DNA of 64,000 bases from Lycium barbarum (lineage: Eukaryota > Streptophyta > Magnoliopsida > Solanales > Solanaceae). The notes beneath the pieces are model-generated. The model did no database searches and had not been told where the DNA came from. It saw only the letters and a list, made by a program, of their open reading frames with translations. A program made the translations under genes and the position numbers. This document shows, piece by piece, positions 1 to 11,254 of this stretch. The stretch lies in NCBI RefSeq assembly GCF_019175385.1, contig NC_083348.1, positions 1,317,001 to 1,381,000 of the forward strand. The letters are read 5' to 3'. Within the stretch, counting starts at the first letter, position 1; every line of letters starts with the position of its first letter.

Positions 1-271
1 TGGCTTGAATTTGGATTCACGAGATGAATCGACCGATGGAAAAACTAAATTATGTTTCAAAATCTAAAGAATTAACCATAAGTGTTGAGAAGTATAAATC
101 AATGGGTAAGTTCCTTTGAGAAAATGCTACATGCCTATTGGCGGACAAATATTAATATAAACATTACTTCTTTCATTCAACATCAAATAAACAATTTTTA
201 ATTTGATAATTTTTCGGACTTAAGAATTATAAATAAATAATGTTCAAATGTAAAAAATTTACACGTATATA
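1..271. other. AT-rich sequence, nothing identified
   Basis: I see no coding potential, repeat structure or RNA gene here. The stretch ends at the target duplication of the hAT-type element that starts at 280. Confidence 0.5.
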
Positions 272-279
272 CTAGATAG

Positions 280-985
280 TAGGGCTGGGCATAAATACCG
301 AAAATCAAAAAATCGGACCGAACCGAACTGAACTTCAAGAAACTGAAACCGAAAGAACAGAACCGAACTAGTTTGGTTCGGTGTTTGGTGTTCACCTTCA
401 AAAAACCGAAACCGAAATAGCCGAACCGAACTTTGATGAAACTGAACCGAAGAACCGAAATTTAAACATTACCCAAAAAAAATTAAAATAGTCCAGACCC
501 ATTAAGTTTAAGCCAAAAAAAAAAAAACCCAACTGTAATAAGCTCTCTTTTGCTTTTGTATCCCTAATTTTCCACTTCAATTGAGAAAATCAAATATCCT
601 TAACAAAGAAAGGTGACTAGGATCTGTCTTTAGGATTAATGTATGTCTATTATGTGTTTTTTTTTTAATTATTCTTACTGTATGTATAAAATACCTAGTA
701 ATCCTATATTATGGTTATGGTTTTCTGTTCTTGTGTATCTTGTTTGTTTGATTTTGATTTTAATTTGTTAGTTTTATGTTTTCGTTGCTTTTGAGAATAT
801 GAATTAGTGTAAATGGAATCACTTCTAATATCATAGCAAAAAAATCAAATTGAAAAAACCGAAACCGAAAGAACCGAACCGAACCGAACTAGTTTGGTTC
901 GGTGTCCACCTTCAAAAAACCGAAACCGATATAGCCAAACAGAAGTTTGATAAAACCGAACCGAAGAACGGAACGCCCACCCCTA
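280..985. mobile_element. Non-autonomous hAT-type MITE
   Basis: The left end reads TAGGGCTGGGC (280-290) and the right end is the complement of TAGGGGTGGGC (975-985). The 8-bp sequence CTAGATAG lies directly outside both ends (272-279 and 986-993). An 8-bp duplication with short inverted ends is the signature of the hAT superfamily. The interior is full of CCGAACCGAA-type steps. A block of about 90 bp starting ACTAGTTTGGTTCGGTGT occurs twice in direct orientation, near 367-460 and 888-970. No transposase frame is present, so mobilisation would need an autonomous hAT elsewhere. Two short minus-strand frames inside are composition artefacts. Confidence 0.85.
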
Positions 986-1217
986 CTAGATAGTATTTTA
1001 TTTCTCCGATACTAAACTGTGTTTATTTTAATAAATTATTAACAATTTTTTGTACTTCACATATTACATATGTAACTGAAAAGATGACATCTAAATTTAA
1101 TATGTTTAAGTAGTAGCAATTATCAAGTTCTGTAGTTTATTACAACAAATAAATAAATGCATTCAACGAAAAATGATGCAGGGTGGAGCACTGTAGTGAA
1201 TATTTCTAAGTCTTAAG

Positions 1218-1243
1218 TTTTTTTTTTTTTTTTTTTTTTTTTT
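1218..1243. repeat. Poly-T tract
   Basis: A homopolymer run of about 26 T. No poly-A-tailed retroelement could be recognised next to it. Confidence 0.9.
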
Positions 1244-1450
1244 GTCTAAAATTAACTTTGAAGATTTTAGTCCAAAATTTAGTAGTATTCAATATAACTA
1301 GCAAGGAGAGCCCATGCTACAACATGATTAATTTATGCGCAAAGCTAGCATATACTAAAAGTATCGTATGTACCCTTACTCTAGTTATAATCTCTAACTC
1401 GGGTATAGAAACTAAATAGTCTTAAAGTTGATGCAAAGCCCGTTTTTTAT

Positions 1451-2034
1451 GGGAAACTATATATTTGCACGATTACCCTTCAAAGGCACTAGTCTTTAAA
1501 TTTTGCCCCTCAAATTGGTTTTCTTTGATTTTTATCGTTCATCTAATACCATGAGGTTTGGGATTCAAATCCCGGCTCAATCAAAAAACAAAATAAAATC
1601 GCAAAACAGAATTTTGTAGGAAAGTTAGACCTACTGGGGCCAAAGTTAGGCCTGCAAGCAGAGTTTTGAATGCAAAACTCTCCCTGCAGGCAGAATTTGA
1701 ATGCAAAACTCTACCTGTAGGTAGAGTTGTGCATGCAGGCAGAGGTTTACAGAACTCTACCTGCAAGCAGAGTTTTGCATGCAGGCAGAGTTCGGCAAAA
1801 CTCTACCTGCAGGCAGAGTTTTGCATTCAAAATTCTTCCTGAGGAAGAGTTTTACATGCAAAACTCTGTCTTGCGAATCCAAACCTCTACCTCGCCAAAT
1901 TCCTTTTTTTTTTTTTAACCGAACTAGGGTTCGAACCCAGAACCTTGGGGTATTAGCTGAAGGATAAAAATTAAAGACCACCAATTTGAGAGGCAAAAAT
2001 TAAAGATCAGTGCTTTTGAAGGGCAATCCGCACA
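1451..2034. mobile_element. Foldback MITE with long inverted ends
   Basis: The left arm (about 1470-1590) contains TTTGCACGATTACCCTTCAA, then a segment on CCCCTCAAATTGG, then a stretch like GATTCAAATCCCGG. The complement of the right arm (about 1915-2030) repeats the same blocks in the same order (TGCGGATTGCCCTTCAAAAG, CTCTCAAATTGGTGG, GGTTCGAACCC). The inverted ends are therefore about 120 bp long and imperfect. The centre (1640-1890) is a string of alternating direct and inverted copies of a GCAGAGTTTTGCATGCAGG-like unit. The same family occurs at 35651-39635. No target duplication was certain for this copy, so the outer limits are approximate by about 10 bp. Confidence 0.7.
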
Positions 2035-2485
2035 AAAAAATGAACTAAATCTCCAATACTCAGGAAAGGAAATTTCAATACATATCCTTGAGGATGAAAG
2101 ACTTAACTTTTTCTCCCATGACGTAGTAACCACAAATATAAGGAATCAAGTTACAAAGGATAAAAATTTGCTTGTTTGAAAAATGTGGTAAACATAGTAG
2201 AAGCACAAAAAGATTCCAATTTAGATATAACCCTTAGACTGAAAAATAGTTAGTCCTTTTTTTGCACCATTCTCTAGTACTTTTGCAGCAACACATGCTC
2301 TTTACTATAACATTCGTCGACAATATCTAATACTAAGTTGCACTTTGCACTTATAATACAAAATTCATGAAAGTTCCAAATACGCGGTGCAACAACAAAT
2401 GTCCTGTGGAACTCGAGTCTAGCTTTGTCTAACAACTTCTTCTTTTGCCAAAATACCTTTCTAACTGCAGCAACACCATGTGGAC

Positions 2486-3172
2486 TGATGAACTTTTAGA
2501 GCATTTTTATATTAAAAAAAATATTGTATGAAAGTTCATCAATTAAATGCAACATTCTATTGCTGCATTTCATTTTCCGTTGTGGCCAGTGGCCATAAAG
2601 AGGCAGAGAAATGGTTTCATTTTCTCTCACGTTTTGGAGCCTTAATTGGCCTTCATTTTTTATTCTTCAACTACCTCATTACTCACCCATATTCATTCAC
2701 TTTAGTGTTGTAACTCATGTAACCTCCAACTAATAATTCTTCCATTATCTACCTACTTTACTACCCCATTCATTTCTTATTAAATTCAAGGATGATTTTC
2801 CTAGCTATAAATAGTTAATCATCTTTACTTTGTGGGTGTAGAGATAAAATATATATATATATATATATATAGAGTGCATGAAAAGTGAGTTAGTAAGAAA
2901 GAGAGTTTTATTTAGTTGAAGGAAGGTGTTCTTTTTTGTGGAGTTTTGGACTCAACATCTTGTCCAGAGTTTGTTAAGTTATCGGCGTGGTCGGACTGTT
3001 GTATCCTGAAGGGGACAAGTCGGAAAGATTACTGCTAGACCGGTAGATTTGCTGCAGTGGGCTTGAATCTCCTTAAAGAGAGCGAGATATTCGCGCCTCA
3101 GCCTGAAGGTAGTTTATTTTCTTCATATTATTTTTCAATTGTAATTTCATTATTATTGTATTATCACCAACA
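2486..3172 (+). repeat. 5' LTR of copia element 1
   Basis: The direct copy is 7674-8358. A TATA box TATAAATA lies at 2806-2813, inside GCTATAAATAGTTAATC, and would drive element transcription rightward. A (TA)n run at about 2850-2871 is present here but not in the 3' LTR. The end CACCAACA is followed 16 bp later by the gag start codon. Confidence 0.9.
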
Positions 3173-3188
3173 ATTTTAAGGAGATTCA

Positions 3189-4140
3189 ATGGCTACAATT
3201 GAAAAATTTGCGGATGTCAAAGTGGGAGATCTTAACAAGCCATTTCAGTTCAACGGTACTCGTTTTAAGAAATGGAAGGTTAAAGTACTTTTCTACTTAA
3301 GTCTTCTCAATGTTTCTTTTGTGTTAACTGAGAAGAATCCAAACAAAGTAGATAATCTTCCATGAATGATGAAGAACTTATTTCTCTTCAAGAAAAAGTT
3401 GAAAAGTACGATGAGGATTCTTACAAGTGTCGGTATTATTTGCTTAATTGTTTATTAGATAATTTTATGATTATTATGATAGAACTTACTCTACTGCAAA
3501 GAAAATTTGGAAAGCATTGCAGAGTAAATATGATACCGTCGAGGCTGGAGCGAAAAAATATGTTGCTAGTAGATTTTTTCGTTTTCAAATGGTGGACAAC
3601 AAATCAGTGGTAGAACAAGCTCAAGACTTTATAATGATTGTTGGAGAGCTCAGGTCCGAGGAGACAAAAATTGGAGATAACCTTGTTGTTTGTGGCATAA
3701 TAGATCAACTTCCACCTTCATGGAAGGAATTTCAAAAAACTATGCGCCACAAACAAAAGGAAACTTCACTTGAGACGTTGATTATGCGAATTCGCATGGA
3801 AGAAGAGGCAAGGGGCCAAGATGCGCTTTTGCAAACAGAAGAGAGTAACTTACAGCCCGTCACAAATAAGGTAAATTTAATTACTTCAAATAATGCTGCT
3901 CCTAATGCTAACAAAAATACCTCTATGAAGCCTAAGAAGAAAATATTCAAGAAAAATAATGGTGGTAATAACCAAGCACAAAATCAACAAGCACAAAATG
4001 GAGGACCATGCTTTGTTTGTGGCAAGAGTGGGCATATTTATCGATTTTGCAAGTTTCGAAAATGTGATCCTACACCTCAGGCGAACGTTACCGAAGAGCC
4101 ACTTGTGGCGGTGACAATAGACATAAATATGGTTGAAAAT
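3189..4140 (+). pseudogene. copia element 1 gag (broken)
   Basis: This is the capsid-like protein that packages the element RNA. Translation would begin at ATG 3189 ([17 protein letters not shown]), 16 bp after the 5' LTR. That frame stops at 3363-3365, and the protein continues in a second frame from 3362 and a third from 3517, so at least two frameshifts are present. The 3517 segment contains the gag core ([16 protein letters not shown]) and a CCHC zinc knuckle, [14 protein letters not shown], at about 4009-4050. Lysine- and asparagine-rich sequence precedes the knuckle, as is usual for RNA binding. It sits between the 5' LTR and the protease region. Confidence 0.85.
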
Positions 4141-4710
4141 GTTGATGGATGTGGGCTGATTCTGGTGCAAACCGTCATGTCTGCTATGACAAATATTGGT
4201 TCAAAGTGTGTACTCCTTTTGAGGAGCCCAAAACCATCATGCTTGGTGATTATTACACTGCTCAAGTGCTTGGAAAGGGAGATGCCGAGTTGAGCTTCAC
4301 TTCTGGAAGGGTACTAACATTAAAAGTTGTACCTTTTACTCCTTCCATGAGAAAAAATTTGATGTCTAGTTTTCTTCTTAATAAGGCGGGCTTCAAATAG
4401 ATTATTGAGTCTGACCTGTGTAATAGTGAACAAAGGTATTTTTGTGGGAAATGGGTATGCTTGTGATGGGATGTTCAAGTTGAATGTTGAGATGAATAAA
4501 GTCACTAATTCTGTTTACATGCTTTCTTCTACTAATTTTTGGCATGCTCGTTTGTGTCATATTAATAATCGTTATATGGGAATCATGAGTAGTTTAGGAT
4601 TAATCCCAATGATTAAAAAGGATTTTGAAAAATGTGAGGCTTGTAGTAAAGCCAAAGTCACAAAAGGCCTCATTTTCAAGTTGAAAGAAAAACTGATTTG
4701 TAAGAGTTAA
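4141..4710 (+). pseudogene. copia element 1 protease and GAG-pre-integrase region
   Basis: The aspartic protease motif [11 protein letters not shown] (active-site D-S-G-A) lies at about 4152-4184. It is in a different frame from the zinc knuckle of gag, so a frameshift separates them. The frame ends in a stop at about 4398-4400. The next open part, from 4405, carries the HHCC zinc-binding signature (HARLCHINN, then CEACSKAK) that begins copia integrase. The protease would normally cut the gag-pol polyprotein. The active-site triad is intact here, but the flanking breaks make a functional product unlikely. Confidence 0.82.
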
Positions 4711-5344
4711 TTCATACTGATATTTGTGAACTTGGAGGAATTTCGACTCGTGGAGGAAATAGATATTTTATCACTTTTATTGATGATTTTTATAAGTATA
4801 CATATGTTTTCTTGATGAAAAATAAAAGTGATGCTTTTGAAAATTTTAAAATTTATCTCTATGAAGTTGAAAATCAGTTTGGTAGGAAAATAAAAAGAAT
4901 TAGAAGTATAGAAGTCGTGAATATGAGTCTAATGAGTTTAATTCTTTTGTTAGATCATTGAGAATAATTCATGAAACTACTACACCTTATTCTCCTGCAT
5001 CTAATGGTGTAGCAGAAAGGAAAAATAGAACTTTAGTTGAGTTGACAAATGCCATGCTTATTGAGCCAAGTGCACCTCTAAATTTTTGGGGTGAAGCTAT
5101 TTTGATTGCTTGTTATGTATTGAATCGTGTGCCTAATAAAAAGACAAAATTAATACCATTTGAGTTGTGGAAAGGTCACAAGCCAAACTTGGGATATCTA
5201 AGAGTTTGGGGTTGTCTAGCTTATGTAAGGCTAATGGATCCCAAAATTTCTAAGTTGAGTAATAAAGTTACTACTTGTACTTTTCTTGGTTATGCTTCAA
5301 ATAGTATAGCCTACATAGACTTTTTAGTCTTGAAGATAATATAA
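4711..5344 (+). pseudogene. copia element 1 integrase
   Basis: This enzyme would insert the element cDNA. The first catalytic region is shifted out of frame (about 4735-4900). The open segment from 4958 carries the third catalytic residue in GVAERKNRTL, followed by FWGEAI and the C-terminal GCLAYVRLMDPKISKLS and FLGYASNS blocks typical of copia integrase. The frame ends near 5342. Frameshifts before and after show that the polyprotein is broken. Confidence 0.82.
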
Positions 5345-5529
5345 TAATAGAATCAGGTGATGCTATTTTTCATGAAAATAAATTTCCCTTTGATTCTAAA
5401 AATAGTGGGGGTCATAGGACTGAAGAAAACATTTTATCACTACCTATTTCTTCTACTTCTGTTTTGAAGAATAAAGAAAATGATGATTTTGAGTTAAGAA
5501 GAAGTAAAAGAGCTAGAGTAGAAAAAAAA

Positions 5530-6381
5530 AATTGGTCCTGATTTTTATGTTTTTAATGTTAGAGATGACCCTCTCACTTTACAAGAAGCTTTATCTTCAC
5601 ATGAAGTTATTTTTTGGAAAGAGGCTGTAAATGATGAAATGGAATCACTTATTTCCAATAAAACTTGGAAGTTAGTAGATTTACTACCGGGTTGTAAAAC
5701 AATTGGGTGTAAATAGGTCCTTAGAAAAAAGTTAAAACCGGATGGTTCTGTTGATAAATATAAGGCTAGACTAGTTGTTAAAGGTTTTAAACAACTAGAA
5801 GCCCTAGAATTTTTTGATGTTTTTCTCCGGTAACTAGAATTACATCCATAAGACTTTTAGTTGCTATTGCTGCAATTTTTGATTTGCATATTCACCAAAT
5901 GGATGTAAAAACTGCTTTTTTGAATGGGGACCTAAATGAGGAAATATATATGGAACAACCCGAAGGTTTTGTTGAAGCAGGCAAAGAAAGCAAAGTGTGT
6001 AAACTTACTAAATCCCTATATGGCTTGAAATAGGCACCAAAGCAATGACATGAGAAGTTTGATTCCTACATGATTGAAAATGGTTTTAAAACAAACGAGT
6101 GTAATAAGTGCATTTATCAGAAGTCTTGGAATAATTCGCATGTCATTGTTTGCCTCTATGTTGATGATTTATTGATCGTTGGCTCAAACATGAATGTTAT
6201 TGGTGAAACTAAAAATATTCGTAGATGCCATTTTGACATGAAAGATCTTGGTGAGGCAAACTTTATTCTTGGAATAAAAATTACTAAAACATGTGATGGA
6301 ATTTTCCTTGACCAGTCACATTATGTTGAGAATTTTTTTTTTTTAAAAAATATACCTTTCTTGATTGGAAGCATGTTGTAA
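5530..6381 (+). pseudogene. copia element 1 reverse transcriptase
   Basis: The RT domain is recognisable by WKEAVNDEMESL (about 5617), KARLVVKGFKQ, HQMDVKTAFLNGDL (about 5895-5936) and EQPEGF. The catalytic YVDDLLIVGS is intact at about 6157-6190. At least three in-frame stops sit where the family has W or Q: after TIGCK (near 5714), after LYGLK (near 6030), and in the PKQ.HEKFD block (near 6045). A frameshift lies near 5825. All these stops can be explained by single C-to-T or G-to-A changes. Downstream LGEANFILGIKI is intact. Confidence 0.88.
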
Positions 6382-6404
6382 CTCCTTTTGATTCAAGTGT
6401 TCAC

Positions 6405-7122
6405 TTGTTTCCTGTTCAAAGTGAAAATGATGTGATATATCAAAAGGAATATGATAGCTTAATTGGAAGTTTGAGATATGTGGCTGATTGCACTAGGCCT
6501 GGTATTGCGTATGCAGTTGGAGCACTTAGCAGGTTTACAAGCAAGCCAGGTAATGAACATTGGCATGCCATAACGAAAGTTATGAAATATTTATTTGATA
6601 TAAAATCTTATGGCTTGTTTTATAAAAAAATATCCTGCTGTACCTGAAGGCTTTTCTGATACAGATTGGAATACTTTATCTAGTGATTCTTATTCTACCA
6701 CTGGTCACATTTTTACGTTGGCAGGTGGTGTTATTTGTTGGAAATCAAAGAAGCAAACTATTATTACTAACTCTACCATGGAGGCTGAACTGATAGCTTT
6801 AGCTTCAGCTAGTGAAGAAGCGAATTGGTTAAGAGATTTATTATTTCAAATTCCTTATTTTGTAAAATCAATTCCTCCTATTTTAATTCATTATGATAGC
6901 ACCGCTGCAATTGGTAGAGTTCAAAACTGTTATTACAACGGTAAATCCAGACTTATAAAGAGAAAACACAGTACTGTGAGATCATATTTAACAAGAGGTA
7001 CCATTAACGTTGATTATGTCAAATCTTGTGTTAATCTTGCAGATCCACTAACCAAGGCCTTGGCAAGAGAAAGGGTATGGAGCACATCGAAGGGGATAGG
7101 ATTGAAGTCCATAAATTCATGA
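6405..7122 (+). pseudogene. copia element 1 RNase H, C-terminal pol
   Basis: Two overlapping frames (6405-6647 and 6610-7122) together cover the connection and RNase H domains. Landmarks are GSLRYVADCTRPGIAYAVG, the RNase H residues in SDTDWN, and TMEAELIALASASEEANWL. HYDSTAAIG follows, and the end contains DYVKSCVNLADPLTKALARE. A single frameshift in the AT-rich run near 6625 separates them. This domain removes the RNA strand during reverse transcription. The stop at about 7120 leaves roughly 550 bp of untranslated sequence before the 3' LTR. Confidence 0.87.
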
Positions 7123-7673
7123 GTTGTATATGAGGAAACCCAACCTGCAGACCAGAGATCCTATAACTAGATTCAATGGGAAAAACGAATCATATGATGA
7201 CTTATTGAGAAAATGCACTATTTTGTTCCCTCCCTATGGTGTGAGTGCATTATTCTGTAACGATTTGTGCAGGTTAAGTTTATAAACTCTTAATGAAATT
7301 TTGTAGCTCGTGTGAGTGGGGTATTAAGTTACAGAAGCACCCTTGACAGATTTCGCCTATGTGAGTGTGGAAGTAGGCCGCTTCCTATGAGAATTTGGCT
7401 CGTTCTCAAAAGCACTCATGAAACCGGGATAGCACAAGGCAGTAATGTGCTGGTTGTGGAAGCTCATGTCAACACCTTGACTATTATGTGTAAGCAATAA
7501 TTCTTCATTTCCCTTAAGCAGTCATAGTTCAACTCTGAGATCACTATGGCTCTGGAGTAAAGATTATTGTTTTACTAAGTGAAGGTTCAATGCAGAACAC
7601 ACCTTCATTATATATAATAGTCTACCTTCAGCTGGTAAACTCTCTTGTTTTAATATTAAAATGAGTGGGGGAT
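7123..7673 (+). other. 3' untranslated part of copia element 1
   Basis: No coding is seen. The stretch lies between the pol stop and the 3' LTR and ends in the polypurine tract AGTGGGGGAT. Confidence 0.7.
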
Positions 7674-8358
7674 TGATGGACTTTTAAAGCATTTTTATAT
7701 AAAAGAAAATATTGTATGAAAGTTCATCAATTAAATGCAACATTCTATGGCTGAATTAAATGCAACATTCTATTGTTGCATTTCATTTTCCGTTGTGGCC
7801 AGCGGCCATAAAAAGGCAGAGAAATGGTTTCATTTTCTCTCACGTTTTGGAGCCTTAATTGGCCGTTACTTTTTATTCTTCAATTACCTCATTACTCACC
7901 CATATTCATCCTTTTTAGTGTTGTAACTCATGTAACTTCCAACTAATAATTCTTCCATTATCTACCAACTTTACTACCCCATTCATTTCCTATTCAATTC
8001 AAGGATGATTTTCCTAACTATAAATAGTTAGTCATCCTTACTTTGTGGGTGTAGAGATAAAAAAAAATATAGTGAGTTAGTAAGAAAGAGAGTTCTATTT
8101 AGTTGAAGGAAGGTGTTCTTTTTGGTGGAGCTTTGGAATCAACATCTTGTCCAGACTTTGTTGAGTTATACGATGTGGTCGGACTGTTGTATCCTGGAGG
8201 GGACAAGTCAGAAAGATTGCTGCTGGACCTGTAGATTTGCTGCAGTGGACTTGAATCTCCTTAAAGAGAGAGATATCCGCGTCTCAGCCTGAAGATAGTT
8301 TATTTTCTTCAAATTATTTTTCAATTGCAATTTTATTATTATTGTATTATCACCAACA
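7674..8358 (+). repeat. 3' LTR of copia element 1
   Basis: It matches 2486-3172 over its whole length. It carries an extra duplicated piece (TTAAATGCAACATTCTAT occurs twice near 7731-7768) and lacks the (TA)n run of the 5' LTR. The TATA element TATAAATA is kept near 8020. These differences show the copy is not a recent insertion. Confidence 0.9.
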
Positions 8359-8363
8359 TGGAC

Positions 8364-9916
8364 TGAGATGAGTTCTGTCTTATTGAAGCAGTCCATAGAC
8401 TACTGCTGTAGAGGCATTCTTTGCAGTTTAGTCATAAGCACTTCATGAACTTTACTAAGCACATTCCTCTCAATATTAAAAAGCAACACCTGCTGTGAAA
8501 GATAATATGACAATGAGTTAGGTCAGATTCATATATATCCTATGCCTTCTCAAAATTATCAAGGACGCCTTATGAGGCTACAATCAATCGGTTGTAATTT
8601 TCTTAGAACTAAAGTAGTAAGACTGCCAAATAAGCCTAATACATAGTCCACATGAGTCTCCCCCTTTCTTAGAAACATCTGAAACTCTCCTCATCTGATG
8701 AGGGCATATCAAATTCACAGAAGCATCATGTCCTTCAAGGTTAAGTAGTTTATTTTCTTGTTACACCCCACATTTTAATAAAAATAAATTTACATAGAAA
8801 ATTTTCCTGAAGAATTTACAGTGATTGGGGGATTATAGATTCCAACGGAGTTCAGAAGTTAGCATCGTCTACTTACCATCTCCCCGTGAGTACACATAAT
8901 TATTAATTGGTAACCAAATCCCAAGTCATTTACACCATCGATATGGGCATTGATTTTAAACACAACACATGCCATATTGCAGGTAAAACTTTTCACTATT
9001 TAAGTACGCCATGACATTTTAACCTAAATTTTCAAAAATAATTTGAAGAGACCTTATCTTGAAATGCTGCTTCACATAATATGTTTCAATGGCGGCATAC
9101 ATTCAGACATGATTTGAAAAATCAACTCCTGCAACACACATGAAATCTTCATAAGATACCAAAAGATAAAAGTGTATATACCAGTGAAGGTCCTATCCAC
9201 ACTCCAAGCAAGGCCTTTACATAAACTGTGATATACAACCATACCACTCCCATTAATTTACCCATAACCAAAACTTTGATACTCAATCAAACCACGCACT
9301 TTCAGTGCATGCATGAACCATTAATAGAGATGGATTACTTACTAAAATTTATAACATGTGTTTCTTTGTAACAAGTAACATGTGAGAACTATGCTACAAT
9401 CATAGTACTCCACAATAGATTGAATATTTTAATGAAGCGATGAGCCGATTGAGATCAAAGTCCATAGATCCGGCATACCAGACTACATATTCCTTGCCAA
9501 TGTTTTTTCTTTTCCTCCATTTTTGTAGATAGTAACTATGGTCAGAGGTCGGAAAGAAGTGAGTGTTCGGTCATCTCCCTATATACCACCTAACCTCAAG
9601 TAATTTCTTAGTAAATCTTTCAACTTAACTAATTATATCAGCAGAAACAATTATCTTCAACATTGCTTTCCAGCTTAACGTGGTCTTTGTGTTAGAAGAA
9701 ATGATTTAATTTGACTCCAACATATTTATCTGTATATAACTTTATATTCCTGAACCAAAAATGTTATAAAACTTAATGCATATAGACTACATAGCAAAAG
9801 CAGTATCTTCTTCACATAATAGCAAAATGGGTTGTTTGTTGAAACCCAAATGCAGACTACTGTATAGTTGAAGGAAGAGAGAACACGAAAAGAAAGAGAA
9901 GATGTTCCTCAATTTT
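8364..9916. other. Non-element sequence between two retrotransposons
   Basis: No transposable element ends could be recognised here. On the minus strand there are two stretches that read like exon ends: 8400-8492 (listed separately), and about 9420-9570, where a frame of some 50 codons without stops includes KEYVVWYAGSMDFDLNRL. I do not recognise either protein. They may be remains of an interrupted host gene or chance frames. Confidence 0.3.
8400..8492 (-). CDS. Possible terminal exon of a minus-strand gene (speculative)
   Basis: Reading the minus strand, TATCTTTCACAG is a good splice acceptor. It is followed by 30 codons (QVLLFNIERNVLSKVHEVLM and ten more) and a TAG at 8400-8402. If real, copia element 1 inserted about 37 bp downstream of the stop, in the 3' untranslated region. 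The uninterrupted 3' region would continue leftward from 2480. The protein is not recognised, and 30 open codons can arise by chance. Confidence 0.22.
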   Translation of the reverse strand, partial: QVLLFNIERNVLSKVHEVLMTKLQRMPLQQ

Positions 9917-9921
9917 CACAC

Positions 9922-10690
9922 TGCTTACCCCAAAATTTTGGTAACAATTGAATTTGTATGTGAGGTATAAGATATGTGGATGAATTTCAATCTATTTTTG
10001 GTTGATACGAAATGTGTATGGACTTGTTTATTATAATATATATAGATATGTATGCTAATGCCTTGAATAAGTACGTTGACATTGTAGATTAAGCTAAATA
10101 TATATGTATATATGGCACTATATTGTATTGAATGGATGAATGAAGCCAAAGAACATTACAGATCCGGACTAAAATGAGAGAGAGAGCGCTTCAATATAAT
10201 TTCTATTACAATGTTCTAGATCAGAAAAAAGCCAACTCCTAAAAGTAAGAAAATGTTCTTTATTTATAGGTTTGCCTCATGGGCCTTGAATACAATACAA
10301 AGCCTTTTAGAATAAATAAACCATAAAAGGATAAGGTAGGACCGTACGGTCTGACACTCGTACGGTCGTCAGTACAGAATGACAGAACGGTCTTAACACG
10401 TGGCAGCACCGTAACTGATTAACCGGACCAACGACCACGTTCAACTCGGACATGGAGTAACAGAACTAACGGCCACGTGAGTTTGACTTGGAGAAACTGA
10501 GCTAACGGCCACGTTGAGTTTGGTTCGGAGACGCTGGATAAACGGATACACTTTTCTTATCTCGGGTCAGCCTCATTTAGTGCAATGCCACCGGTCTGAG
10601 AAAAACACCGAACATACTCACGCTCTTTTGGACCTACCCTCGGCCCCCGGTCTCACCGGTCTTACATTGGCCCGGTTTTCACCGTATACA
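9922..10690 (-). repeat. 3' LTR of the Tat element
   Basis: On the + strand it starts TGCTTACCCCAAAA and ends ACCGTATACA; in element orientation it runs from 10690 down to 9922. It is 769 bp against 781 bp for the partner. The partner starts TGTTTACC, so the terminal bases have diverged. A short minus-strand frame beginning MASFIHSIQYS occurs in both LTRs and is not a gene. A third, partial copy of this LTR family is at 47061-47542. Confidence 0.9.
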
Positions 10691-10918
10691 GATAGTCCCC
10701 ACATTTTTCGGACCGTAGTTTTACCGGAGTTACGGGAAGTGAATAAGTCACAAAACCGGTGGTTCCATAAGCTCGTTCTTATCTTTTAATTTTGGCGGGA
10801 ACAATTATTTCACGTCCTTCTGACATCGGCCACGTGTTTCGTCCCGAATGGTCGACCTCGAGAACTGCCGTAACGCACATCGCTTCATATCACGGCTCAT
10901 TAATTGTGGGACACGTGT

Positions 10919-10985
10919 CGCCGCCCGATTGGTTGCTCTCTGTAACCGCTACAGTTCCATGCCTATATAAGGCCCTTAACCATTT
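10919..10985 (+). promoter_or_regulatory. Likely promoter of the antisense gene
   Basis: The + strand has GATTGG (a reversed CCAAT box) at about 10927-10932 and a TATA box, CTATATAAGG, at 10963-10972. A CT-rich stretch (TTCACTTCTTCACTTC) follows about 30 bp later, as in plant transcription starts. The first good ATG of the antisense gene is at 11255, so the leader would be about 250 bp. This is an inference from sequence only. Confidence 0.45.
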
Positions 10986-11254
10986 CATTTTTCCATTTTC
11001 ACTTCTTCACTTCATTTGTTGCTCATCAGATCGTTTCAATTCTTCATTTCTTGCTCATTTGATCGTAAGAAACCAACTTGCCATCTTCTCCATTTGCTAT
11101 ATTTTGATTGAAAGTGCACCTTTGCTACCCCTTTCCTTTGTCAATTTGCATCCAACTGCTTCTTCATTCTTCTTACATTTCCTCCATTGTTTCCTTTTCT
11201 GAATTTTACCTCTCCCACAAAAAATTCTCAAATCTTTTCTTTCACACCTTCGAA

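Larger units (their letters stand above)
2486..8358 (+). mobile_element. Ty1/copia LTR retrotransposon, decayed
   Basis: Two LTRs of 687 and 685 bp flank a gag-pol region on the + strand. The 5-bp duplication TGGAC is perfect (2481-2485 and 8359-8363), so both ends are original. The LTRs start TGATG and end CACCAACA. A purine run (AGTGGGGGAT) sits just before the 3' LTR at about 7663-7673 and serves as polypurine tract. Domain order is gag, protease, integrase, reverse transcriptase, RNase H, which is the Ty1/copia order. Frameshifts and stops break gag-pol in many places, so the copy cannot make its own proteins. I could not match the sequence after the 5' LTR to a standard primer-binding site. 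Confidence 0.93.

Noticed and set aside
10514..11202. + strand frames of 91 and 136 codons before the antisense gene
   Set aside because: They cover the LTR end, the promoter-like region and the CT-rich leader. No family features were seen.
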